Shown in pieces: positions 9,801 to 19,400 of a stretch of 31,844 nucleotides of DNA; the first letter of the stretch is position 1, and the number at the start of each line of letters is the position of its first letter. The translations under genes and the position numbers were made by a program. The DNA comes from Polysphondylium violaceum (lineage: Eukaryota > Evosea > Eumycetozoa > Dictyosteliales > Dictyosteliaceae): NCBI GenBank assembly GCA_000277445.1, contig AJWJ01000262.1, positions 1 to 31,844 of the forward strand, written 5' to 3'. The notes beneath the pieces were generated by a model. That model did no database searches. It was not told the origin of the DNA and saw only the letters and a program-made list of their open reading frames with translations.

Positions 9801-12800
9801 AACAGTGTCGCCATTCACAAGTACTAAGGTAATATCTGATTTCATTAGATTTGTAATTTGATTTAAAATTTGGGGCACATAGTGTTCTGCTTGATCTTTT
9901 TGGAAATAAGGTACTCTGAGAGTAGTCATCTTGGGAATCTCAAAACCTTTTAGCGATAAAAGTTGGAGAGTTCTCCTATTCTCTGTTGGATCGATGGTCA
10001 TGATAAACCTTGAAAGAGATCCACGCGAAGAAGTCACTGAGGAATCCTTTGTTTTGGGTCTACCAATCAATGTTTGGCTTATTTCTTTAAAGTCACCAAT
10101 ACCAAGTTTTTTTACTGGGAAATGTAAATTTTTATCTGAGTCTGCAAGGTAAAATAAAAGCATTCTATTGGTAATTGATGCATCCAAGATTTTATCTGAT
10201 ATGACAACAGTGGTGATTCTATTATTGACTGGTATATTTTTATCAGAATAGTCATTTAGAATACCAAGTGGAGAATTTTCTTGCTCTAAAAGACCGGCAT
10301 CGTCTAAAATAACCATACAGATACTTTTGGGATTATTGTTACTATAGTCGTTTGCCAATTGATATAGGGCTTGAATATCCTTTTCACCAACACGACTATT
10401 ACAAGCAAGTCTAAACTGTTTGATGTCTTCAAATAAATCTGGTCTGAGTAAATCAATAGTCTCCAAAGAAAAGGTTTTTGAGCATCCAGGTGGACCCACG
10501 ATACACAATGGTTGGTTGATTAGAATTGACAAGAGCATATAAAAGTTAGTTTTGTACCAACCAACTGTTTTGATAATTGTGTTTGGAAGTGGGGATCTCT
10601 TTAAATTCTTATCAATGAAGGTTTTATAGGCTGATTCAAAGATATCGAAAAAGGAAAAGGAATTTTCAAGTATTTTTTTAAAGAATTGATGGTACAATGT
10701 CTCTAAATAATTTCTTTCCTTTCTTGAAAGAATCCTATTTAGAAGCATAACACGCACAACAATTATAATTGCCGAGGTTTCATATGATATTTTGTTATGA
10801 TCAAGTAGGTCATGGTTAAAGATATTCTGATGAGAATTGAGAAAATCATAAAGATCTTTGGCTCTAATAAGGTCTCTTATTGAAGGAACTGTGGCAACTT
10901 GATCTATTGTTTGACCTTCTAGCCCTATTTTAAGAGCCTCGGCAAGATCTTTTGGTAAAGTCTTTAGAAAGGCCTGGATGGATTGTTGACCCAATGAATC
11001 AAGGTCTACTCTAATAATATCTAATGAGGTTGATGTGTTTTTAACAAGAAGGGGTGCCACTTCCTTGTTTTCGGAGCCAAGAGGTGGTATTACTATTGTT
11101 CCAACCCAAATTATATTTTCTGTTCCAATTGACAATCCATCCAATGTATGATCCATGATTAATTCTGTCATCAAGGCTAAAGAGTCTGTTGGAGCTGTAT
11201 TCATATTATCAAAAATGACCACCATTTTGAAATCGGGGTTTAATTTAGCTAGTTTCAGAGAGTTTCTATTGATTTTGTTGAGAGTGTCATAGAAAATATT
11301 GCAAGTAAAATGTTGGTTGACTGAAACTCGTTGAAATACTTCCCTTGGTGGCGCAATTGATAGTTGTTGAATTTGTTTGCACACAAAATCAATGTCAAGG
11401 ATAGGTTGTTTCAAGCTCTCTTGCAAGAGATCATCATCAATTGCTGTAAACTCTGAGATGATAAATTTTATCTGGTCTAAAATTCTTTTGAGGAAATCTA
11501 TTGACTTTTGATTATCTTTTATATTAGAGTGTATGGATCGGATAGTTTGGTCAAGGGGTTCTTTTTTTGCTTGTAATTCTTGTTTTAGTTTTTCGTTTGC
11601 AATAAGTTTACTTGGCATTTTATCAGAGAGGAAGAAATTAGCAATGTCTTCATGAATTAAACCTCTGATTTTGTGTGCCACTAGTTGATGTTTAAAGTTG
11701 ATTAGAGTTGGAAAATGTTTGAACAAAAATGTCTTTCCCACACCAGTGTTTCCAGAGAGCACCAAATTTCCATTGAATTCCAATTTTTTCCAAAAAATCA
11801 ATAAATAATAGATTTCATTCACATTCAATGGGTCCAATTGCATTTCCTTTGGTTCCTCTTGGTTTCTTAAAATGGCAGCTAATTCTTTTTCCATCGAATC
11901 TTTTTTTCTTTCTTGAATAATAAAATAGTAGTCTTTGTTTTCTATTTTGTTTGTAAGATTTGGAATGTCTTGGTTAAAGAAAAACTTTAGTTTACATTCT
12001 TTGACTTGATAGGATTCCACTTTAAAAGAATACATTGATACAAAGGGAATACTAAAGTCTTGAGATTGAGGTTGTGAGAGACAGAGAGACTCTAAAACAA
12101 ATAGTGAATAAACTAATTTGAAAGATGGAGCCATTTTCATTGAGTTTCCGCCAGTGATTCTGTCACTAGATCCAAGTTCCATCAAGTAATCATAATAGGT
12201 GCCAAGGAATTGTAATCGGTTTGCAAGCAATTTAAAAAAACAATGTTTTTGTGAATAGTATTTTTTTTCTTTGAAAATATTAAAGAGGTCCTCTGCTTTT
12301 GCTAGGCTGGACTGAATACATAATTCATTTTTTAGAATTTCTTGGATATGCTCAACATAGTTTTCAAGATTTGATATGGTTGATGATGGCAATGGTTTGT
12401 AGTCAAAGTCACAAGAGATGTATGAAAAACATAAAATTTCATCAGTGCTTTGTGATTGGAGCTTTTGAAATTGTATGGCTTGTTCTTCTTGAAGGTGATC
12501 CTGATGTTGTTTTAATTGTTGTTGTAGTTTTTGTTGTTGGGCGTCTAGATTATTTATCTGCACTCGAATGGCTTTAGTTTGATCGAATTGGTTGGGTGAT
12601 TTTTGTTTTTCTATTTCTTCAATTTCTTGATTTAGTTTTTGTTTTTTGTCTTGGTGTTGTTGGTGAAGGTGTAGTTTTTCTGCCATTTCAGCTTGGGTTT
12701 CCAAGAGTTGTTGTCTTTGTTGTTCTGGTTGTTGATCGAGGGGAAAGAGAAAAAATTTTGTGGCGAGATTGGTTGCCAAAGGAATTGATTTTTCTAGTTG

Positions 12801-14518
12801 AGGCAAGGAGTCTGATGTAATCTCTAAATAAATCGAGAGTTGACAAGTGGGTGGTATGAATACGAGCTCTCCAATTTTTTCATCTAAAATAACACCATAT
12901 GTAAGAGGATAAAGGAATCTTGATACCTCTTCTAGGGGCGCCAAATAAGATACATTGATATGCAAAGAAAACTCTGTACTTGATATAGACTTGATCGTAC
13001 GTAAGAGCGACCTGACTTTATAATTGGGTCGCAAGGATAATGTAAAATAATTTTTATTCGTATTCCCCAAACCAATATTCCTTTTGATCCACTCGCTCTT
13101 TCCACTCTGTGAGGGTCCATATATAAGATAAAAAGTTTTGATTCCAATTCTATCGTATTGAATTTGTTGTTTAAATAGACTCCAAATGTCTTGATTGCTT
13201 AATGGTTCTTTATATTGTCTTATATTTGGTATTTGGGTCAGAGATGTTTTGGTGACATCATTAAGTATAAAAATATTTGCACATGTCCAAGGTTTCCAAT
13301 TTGCATACGTCAATTCACACACTAAATTATCCTTTTCAGATCCCCCCAACACCAAAAAGATTATCATGTCTGTTATATCTTGAAAAACTCTTTTAAAGGA
13401 ATCAAAGTCAAACTTTTTCTCCAAATAAAAAATTTGACCTGGATGTGGTTTTTTTTGATTATTTAGTTGAAACATTATATTATATATACAGATATTTGGT
13501 TCTGATAAGTTGACATAGTATATATTATTACTCATACTATTATTATTAATATTATCGTCATATTCTATTTTAGTATCCTTTAATTCACTTAATCTTAAGT
13601 AATAGTTAGTATTTTTATATTATTTTAATATTATATTATTAATAGTACTTACTCTTTATCAGGATAACAATATCTATTAAATGTCTTATATTGGTCAGTT
13701 TTCTTTACATTTTCAAGAGAAGAGATGCCTGGTAATCTCAGTAGATTATAGGGTTTAGGCAATTGGTTGATACGTGATAAATAATCATTGTAATCATGAT
13801 TCATCTCGCTGATGCAATTGTTTATATATTCAAAACTAATTTCTATTGTGCTTTTAGTTATCCTACTAAAATATTTAGGATGACATATTTGAACTAAATC
13901 TTTATGTAATTTGAATGCTTTCTTTGAAATTGCCAATACATCTTCCAACACAAATAATGTATCATAATTACACATTTTTACATCTTGTACTATAATTTCG
14001 AATTCATAAAAAAATATACTGCTATCATCTTCTATTCTACCATTTTTGTTGATTAAAAATATATTTGTTGGCAATTCTGGTGATTTATCTATAATGTTTT
14101 TACTATTGCCACTAATATTCTGATAACTATCTCCATCCTTTTCGCTAAAGGTCCTCAAATATTCAAAGAAGCTCTGTTGTTGTAAATCTATTTTAAGGCT
14201 ACTACTATTGCTATTCTTTCTTTGTTGTTTAATTTCCCACATCGATTGCTTATTTCTACCAACTCTTGAATAAAAACTAACTTTATTTTTCAACAATATA
14301 ATAACATATATTATCTCCAATATTCTATATTGCTCTCTTGTTATTTCTGAATTCTCTGCGTAGTCTTTGAATTGGTCCACAAAGACATTTTCTAATTTAA
14401 AATTCTTGATTACTAGAAGCAATTCATCAACCCCATTGTTAATCATGTATTGGTGCAGTCTTTTATTCTGAGAATAAATGTTTTTGTTCTCTAGTATCTC
14501 TTTAATCTGCGCATCCAT
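3843..14518 (-). CDS. RNF213-like giant AAA+ protein, copy A (3538 aa)
   Basis: Two exons, 14518-13653 and 13593-3843. The 59-nt intron has GTAAGT, a TACTAAC branch site and an AG end, and is phase 2 on both sides. Order: N-terminal helical region (1-330); AAA-like module with P-loop GPSQSGKS at 448-455; a Gln-rich coiled coil at about 576-673 absent from copy B; AAA module with GNTGVGKT at 903-910; AAA module with GPPGCSKT at 1322-1329; a long helical C-terminal half; and a G-domain-like end at about 3375-3538. The spacing of the AAA modules and the LLDRFEK segment match the RNF213/mysterin family, a dynein-like AAA+ ubiquitin ligase that acts on lipid droplets and intracellular pathogens. 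No RING or RZ cysteine pattern is visible. Walker B and sensor-1 residues of both central modules are replaced (D1084-N1085, V1123; D1386-D1387, D1422), so ATP binding without normal hydrolysis is likely. Confidence 0.88.
3846..4337 (-). other. C-terminal degenerate AIG1/GIMAP-like G domain of copy A
   Basis: Residues about 3375-3538 follow a lysine-rich linker. They show a beta strand plus GEKGKVQLFKSLIG (3393-3406), where immune GTPases have GxxGxGKS. Next comes TLTLTDCG (D3432, G3434) in the place of the DxxG motif. Then a hydrophobic strand leads to GRFDLQKFKTIKSI (from 3460), like the GRFTxEDxxxxxxI segment typical of AIG1/GIMAP proteins. A strand ending in FNIT (3486-3489) stands where NKxD/TRxD would be. 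The nucleotide-binding lysine and specificity residues are not conserved, so binding may be lost. Copy B has no counterpart at its end. The assignment rests on motif order read by eye. Confidence 0.5.
12480..12720 (-). repeat. Gln-rich coiled-coil coding tract in copy A
   Basis: TTG/TTGTTG-rich DNA coding on the minus strand for Gln/Glu/Lys/His-rich helix (residues about 576-673). Heptad-like leucines such as KLNQEIEEIEKQ and LDAQQQKLQQQLKQ suggest a coiled coil inserted into the first AAA-like module. Copy B lacks it. Confidence 0.7.
13649..14518 (-). other. First exon of copy A (N-terminal helical region)
   Basis: This stretch reads as a separate 289-codon ORF but is better taken as exon 1 of the giant gene (coding to 13653). 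Its end overlaps a GTAAGT donor. The acceptor at 13594 restores the frame with ELSELKDTK. Its segment LHKDLVQICHPKYF...LLRLPGISSL matches LHCELVRLHHPDFK...FLRYSGLSSL just before the same core region in copy B. The N-terminus is about 670 residues shorter than in copy B. Confidence 0.82.
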
Positions 14519-15190
14519 GGTACTGTATATATAGGGGGGTGTTTATTCTTTTTTCGGGTTTGTATCTATTATAAACCAGACAAACCACAAAGTATCTTCT
14601 TTGTATCGAGTCGTAATTGAAGGCTAATGAATAAACCGTAGCACAATGATGTCCAATAATTATCAGCGATGATCATCAATGTGGGTTGCAGTGTAAAATG
14701 ATATAAAAAATAATCCATTGTTTTTTAAAAACTTTTTTTTTTTTTATTTTTTAAGAATTTAAATTCTAATAATTTTCAGCTGAAATAATTATGGTCTCAA
14801 ACTCCAACGATGAAATAGAAAATCATTAAACTAAATAGAGAATCTCTCTAAACGATTTCTTTACTCCAATTATGATATTTTATTGTGTATTTCTTTTTAT
14901 TATGAGAGGAAAGTTCTCAAATTTCAGAACTGAAAAACAAATTAAATGAAAATTTTTGTTTTTTCCACATCACACAAAATGCCCCCCCCCACCAACACTT
15001 CTACCTATGTTCACAACACAACCCCTATCGGGTAGTAATAGTAATAGTTATAGTAATAGTATTGGCGTTAGTAATAGTAATAGTAATAGTAATAGTAATA
15101 GTAATAGTAATAGTAATAGTAATAGTAATAGTAATAGTAATAGTAATAGTAATAGTAATAGAGAATATTGATAACATATGGTGCCCTGAA
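14519..15190. other. Divergent intergenic region between copy A and the RING-like gene
   Basis: Shared promoter space for two divergent genes. It holds a T-run (14729-14742), a perfect 10-bp palindrome GATGATCATC at 14668-14677 inside a less AT-rich stretch (14555-14700), a C-run at 14982-14990 and a long hexamer repeat (15033-15162). No RNA gene could be identified. Confidence 0.6.
15033..15162. repeat. (TAATAG)n hexamer repeat
   Basis: About 130 bp of nearly perfect TAATAG units, with one interruption (TTATAG) and a non-repeat insert (TATTGGCGT) near the left end. Translated, it gives Ser-Asn, Val-Ile or Ile-Thr alternations on either strand, which creates spurious ORFs. It ends 28 bp before the ATG of the RING-like gene. 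A related AAT-rich tract (15923-15963) precedes the decayed duplicate. Confidence 0.9.
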
Positions 15191-15856
15191 ATGAGCCATA
15201 TTGTGAAGAATTTAAATGACATTATGTGTAAATGTGACAGTAGTAGAGTTAGACAGTACTGTTGCGGTAAATGGGAATGTATGTGTCTTTTATTTGGCAA
15301 GGAAAGCACATGCCCCCACTGCTCACGTCAAGTGTATCATGAAGAGATAGAAGACGACAAATATGATTTCTCCCAAATAGTATTAGAAACGCGTTGTAAT
15401 AATCACGAACAAGATATCGTGTATTGTACACATTTCGGTGCAAACTCCAATGGTTTTTTGGTAGATATATTTTGCTATGAATGTGTGAAAGAGAATGGCA
15501 TGGATCAAATATATTCTATCAAATCAAATTGGGATCAATATAATACTTGTCACAATCAATTTAACCAAATAAAAGGACCTAGAAAAGCCCTTATAGAGAC
15601 ATTGATTCAAATAGAGGAAATAAGTGTTGCCCAAAGAGAAGTTGTGCTACCATTCAGCCTTGATCCTATAGACTACTATCAATTTAAAAAAGTCAATAAC
15701 TTTTCTTTGGAGAACCTAAAGGAGAGATTAATTTTACACGATCAAGAAGAGAAATACTTTAGCAAACATATAAAGACACACAGAGATCTCTATGACCAAA
15801 TTAGATCACCACCCCAGCCTGCAAAACCTTTTCTATTTATAGGTAAACAAATTTAG
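15191..15856 (+). CDS. Small RING-like/B-box-like zinc-binding protein (221 aa)
   Basis: I do not recognise a named family. The first in-frame ATG (15191) follows the hexamer repeat, and the decayed copy downstream also begins ATG-AGY-CAY-ATT-GTG, which supports this start. Residues 13-44 carry eight cysteines spaced C-x-C-x8-C-C-x4-C-x-C-x8-C-P-H-C, resembling a RING cross-brace with shortened first pairs. Residues 69-98 read C-x2-H-x6-C-x-H...C-x2-C, like a B-box. The rest is helical and charged, with no clear coiled coil of TRIM length. A role as ubiquitin ligase or adaptor is inferred. It sits between two RNF213-like genes that themselves lack zinc fingers. A GTAAAC just before the stop could be a splice donor, so the C-terminus is less certain. 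Confidence 0.6.
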   Translation: MSHIVKNLNDIMCKCDSSRVRQYCCGKWECMCLLFGKESTCPHCSRQVYHEEIEDDKYDFSQIVLETRCNNHEQDIVYCTHFGANSNGFLVDIFCYECVKENGMDQIYSIKSNWDQYNTCHNQFNQIKGPRKALIETLIQIEEISVAQREVVLPFSLDPIDYYQFKKVNNFSLENLKERLILHDQEEKYFSKHIKTHRDLYDQIRSPPQPAKPFLFIGKQI

Positions 15857-15922
15857 TTCCACTTTCGATTCCATTATATAGAAAAAATACAAAACTTCTT
15901 TTCAAGGAAACAATAGATTGTA

Positions 15923-15963
15923 TAATAATAATAATAATAAAATAACCAATAATAATAATAGTA
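15923..15963. repeat. (AAT)n-rich tract
   Basis: ATA/AAT trinucleotide runs interrupted by AAATAACC, ending in AATAGTAAG. It stands in the same position relative to the pseudogene as the hexamer repeat does to the intact gene, so it may be the shrunken relative of that repeat. Confidence 0.7.
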
Positions 15964-15968
15964 AGATT

Positions 15969-16265
15969 AGAGAATAGTCATAACATACCATATTGTATCC
16001 TTATTTAATGAGTCACATTGTGAAGAATTATTTTAAATATATTTCTGTAAATGAGACAGTAGAGTTAGACAGCATTGCCGTAAATGAGATGCACGGTTCA
16101 TTTATTTGGTAAGAAAAGTACCCACGGCTCAGGTCATGAAGAGATAGAAGATAATGGAGAATCTAGTTACATGCCTGTGGATCTCTTTTTAATAAATCAA
16201 GAGAAAGTTAAGTTTGAAAATATTCCCCAAAGACACGTTTGCAAGCTCTATTTCTCAATGGCAAT
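15969..16265 (+). pseudogene. Decayed partial duplicate of the RING-like gene
   Basis: Alignment by eye with 15164-15350 shows shared words in order: AGAATA..ATAACATA, ATGAG-CA-ATTGTGAAGAAT, GTAAATG-GACAGTA, GAGTTAGACAG, TTTATTTGG, and TCATGAAGAGATAGAAGA. From the ATG at 16008 the frame closes after 34 sense codons. The cysteine codons for the RING-like region are nearly all changed, so there is no sign of selection. Similarity resumes near 16195-16255 with the 3' part of the intact gene (ATCAAGA.GAAA..AAAGACAC..CTCTAT), implying an internal loss of roughly 300 bp. An 80-codon ORF at 16084-16326 within it is therefore probably not a gene. Confidence 0.72.
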
Positions 16266-16499
16266 TCGACCAGAACCTAGCCTATCATTTGTTAGCCTTT
16301 ACTGGATAATTACAAAAGAAACCTAATCAGATATAATAAAGTGTTTATAATTATTTTTATCATCTTATGAATATCACCATCCGACGAGATATCAATAAGG
16401 GGGGTTAGAGAAATAAAGCTTTAGAAATTATTAAAGAAATATAAAACATCTGGTGGAATTAAATTGTAATTGTCACAAAGTAGAATAAATTTATTGGTG

Positions 16500-19400
16500 T
16501 TAAAGATGGGACTCGGACATAACTACCCCTTGTAGAAATTGATTTTGATTTTGATTTTGATCTTGATCTTGGATAGCATATTCTCCATTGTATACCATAC
16601 CATGTCGGAAAATATTATCAAAAGGATGATCATCCTGAATTGGTTCTGGTTCTTTATTGTCCAAAGATACCATTACCTTAAAGAAAGAAACAAAATATTG
16701 AATACTGCCCTCTTCATAAAAAAATTCTGGATATAGGCCATACCAAAAGTCTGTTATATCCTCAATGTCTATTTTTCCCCAACGGGATTCAATCAATTCA
16801 TAAGAAAATACTAGTTCATCCAACACAGTTTTGAGGGAAAGAGTTTCGATCTTTGTTTTTTTGCGAGCTCTAATAAAGTTTTGGAAATTACTGAACCGAC
16901 AAACATCTCTGATATATTTTCTAAATTCACAAACTCGGATCAGAGTTAAAGCAGTCCCCTTTGGTGTGTCCAGAGTGTTAATGTCGGCAGGAAATCGATC
17001 GAGATCTGGTTGTATGCCCAATTCAGCAGATATTTTATCCTTATGTGGGTTCCCGGTTATGATTTTCTGATCTTCTGATCTTAATTTGTTTTCAAATTCT
17101 TCAAATCTAGCCAACTTATTAGATGGAGGTACAATTGAATAAAAGTAATGGTTGTCTTTAAGAAGGTCAGAGAAGTATTGAGCAAGAGCTTGAATATTGG
17201 AAACTGTGGAGTTGGCAATCTTCTTTTTAAATTGAATGTGGTGTTCGGTTTTGGGGATTGGTAAGATTTCTGATATTATTGTATATTTTTTGTCTTTGTT
17301 CGTATTTAGAGTTAACAAAGTTTCTGCAAGATATCTAATACCCCACCTTATAAGTGAATAAGGATTTTCTGTTTTAGTTGAAAGGTATTGGTCATAAAAT
17401 TGAGTATCTTCCGATAACAGATTTAAGTTACAATTTCCTACCAATTGGTTGAAACTATTTTGGAAATATAAATTAAAAATCAAAAGAGATTGTTTGACAT
17501 TGAATGTCGGTCTTTGGGTTGCATTTTCATGGAGTATAAACTCACTTTTGAGTTTGAATGGTTTCAGCATGAAATCGATATCAATAAATCTAATAGTAGC
17601 TGCTTGGGTATCTTTCCGAAATACTTTGTTTACAAATTTTGCAATGCCTTGGGGGACTTGGTCAGGAAAGTCATACTCACGAATCTCATAATAGAGGCTA
17701 TCGGTCAAATATTTTTGATGTGCAGCTGAAAATGTTTCTAGTAACCATCCGTTATCTATTTTACCAACATCCCTCATAGACGCATACCTATTCTTTAAAT
17801 TGTTTTGTTTCTCATCTATTAAATAATAGATGAATCCTTCTCTTTTAGGACCAATTAGAGTTGATAGCTTGATTTTCAAATTTAAATCTCCCTTGATTCT
17901 AAAATGTATTTTAGTTTGGTGAACGATATTGTCATTTGTTGAGGACTCATTAATTTTGGAAAATATATTTGATAGTTCTCGTTTATCCTCTTTTGTGAAA
18001 ATTTCTTCAAGAGTTTTATCAAGATCATCATTTTTTTCATATTGGCCCTTAAGAGCTTTATATATGAATCGGTAAAGATGAACCAGATTGTTGATGAGTT
18101 GGGAGTAATTCTGGTGATCTAGGGGCGCAGAGATTTCCTCTATAAGACTCTTGATTCTTGAAAGTTGTTGTTTATCAACATGTTGAAAAAGTGAATTGTA
18201 TTCTATTTGGCCAGTAATATTCATTTCTGGTCCTGGATTTAGCTTATTGAGAACTTCTATAGGCTCTATTTTGCAATAGAATGCAAAAATACAAGCTTTA
18301 TAAAAATGGATAACATTTCGTTGCTTAAAGGTAATTTTAGGAGAAAGAGGGAGAATTGATATGATTTTTTTCGTCAATTTAATCCATTGATTGAGATTTT
18401 CACTTGATTTATATATATAGATATCATTAAGTTTTCTATAGAGCGCATCATATGATACTTCACTTAAAATAGGAATTAAAGTTTCGGTGGTTAGAGATAA
18501 GAAATTACTGTCACCAAAAATTGATAATTTTTCAAGGGTTTCGTTTAATATACTTAAAAGGCTAAAGTATTTATCTTCAAAGAGAATCCAAAAATTTTTG
18601 ATAGAATGTGTTAAACCAGGGATTGAATGATAAAACCTTGAAAATAAATGTTTAAGATCCGGGTGTGGATTCAGACCAAGAGCTCTTTCAAAAAAGTCAT
18701 TTAGGAAATTACATCGAATAGTTGAATTTTTGGAAATAGTGTCTACAAGGGATTTTAGGTCATTAGAAAGATTGTTTGAGCTTTTTGATAATTTCTGATA
18801 CAAAAAATCAAAACAAAAGTATTTGGGCTCTGGCAGAGATTGGGGGCTTATAATACACTCTGGATCTTTTTCAATTGGATTTGATAGGATATTATCTACA
18901 TATTCCTCAAACATTAGCTTATTGTCTAAGCTTGGAACCGAATCCAAATCAATAGAATGGATTATGAGTTGAACTACATTAAAGAGAACAGAATAAAAAT
19001 AATTGTCGATGGAATCAAAAACTGTATCATCAAATGAAGATGTAGGACTATTTTTAGGATTCTTCCAAATGGCTTCATAAATAATTGGATTTAACTTTTC
19101 ATCACGAATAAATTTTGAAAATTTTCCAATAAGAGTTTTATCCCAACCATTTTGCTCCAAAAAATTAGAAATCTTTGATGTTTTATCACCTATATCTTCT
19201 TTTGGGACATTCATGTTCTTTAAAGCTTCACGTAAAAAGCTTTGAAGGCTATCTTCTAAGATTTTGGATATATTTTCTTTATCTTTTTCATCTTGAACTT
19301 TGTCCTCTTTTTGAGCAAAACCAATAAAGCGGTGTTCGGTTTGATTGATAAAGTAACAGTTTTGGTGATTAGTTTTGCCAATTGGATTATGGCAAATGAT

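Larger units (their letters stand above)
15857..16499. other. Spacer holding the decayed duplicate
   Basis: Between the RING-like gene and the end of copy B. It holds an AAT-rich tract (15923-15963), the degenerate copy (about 15969-16265) and about 230 bp with no ORF or recognisable element. A GGGGGG run lies at 16399-16404. Confidence 0.6.

Noticed and set aside
15025-15309. Minus-strand ORF of alternating Thr-Ile repeats, and the plus-strand Ser-Asn ORF at 14956-15171
   Set aside because: Both are readings of the TAATAG hexamer repeat; neither has conserved sequence or a sensible start.
16084-16326. 80-codon ORF downstream of the RING-like gene
   Set aside because: It lies within the decayed duplicate, in a frame that does not keep the parent's cysteine pattern.
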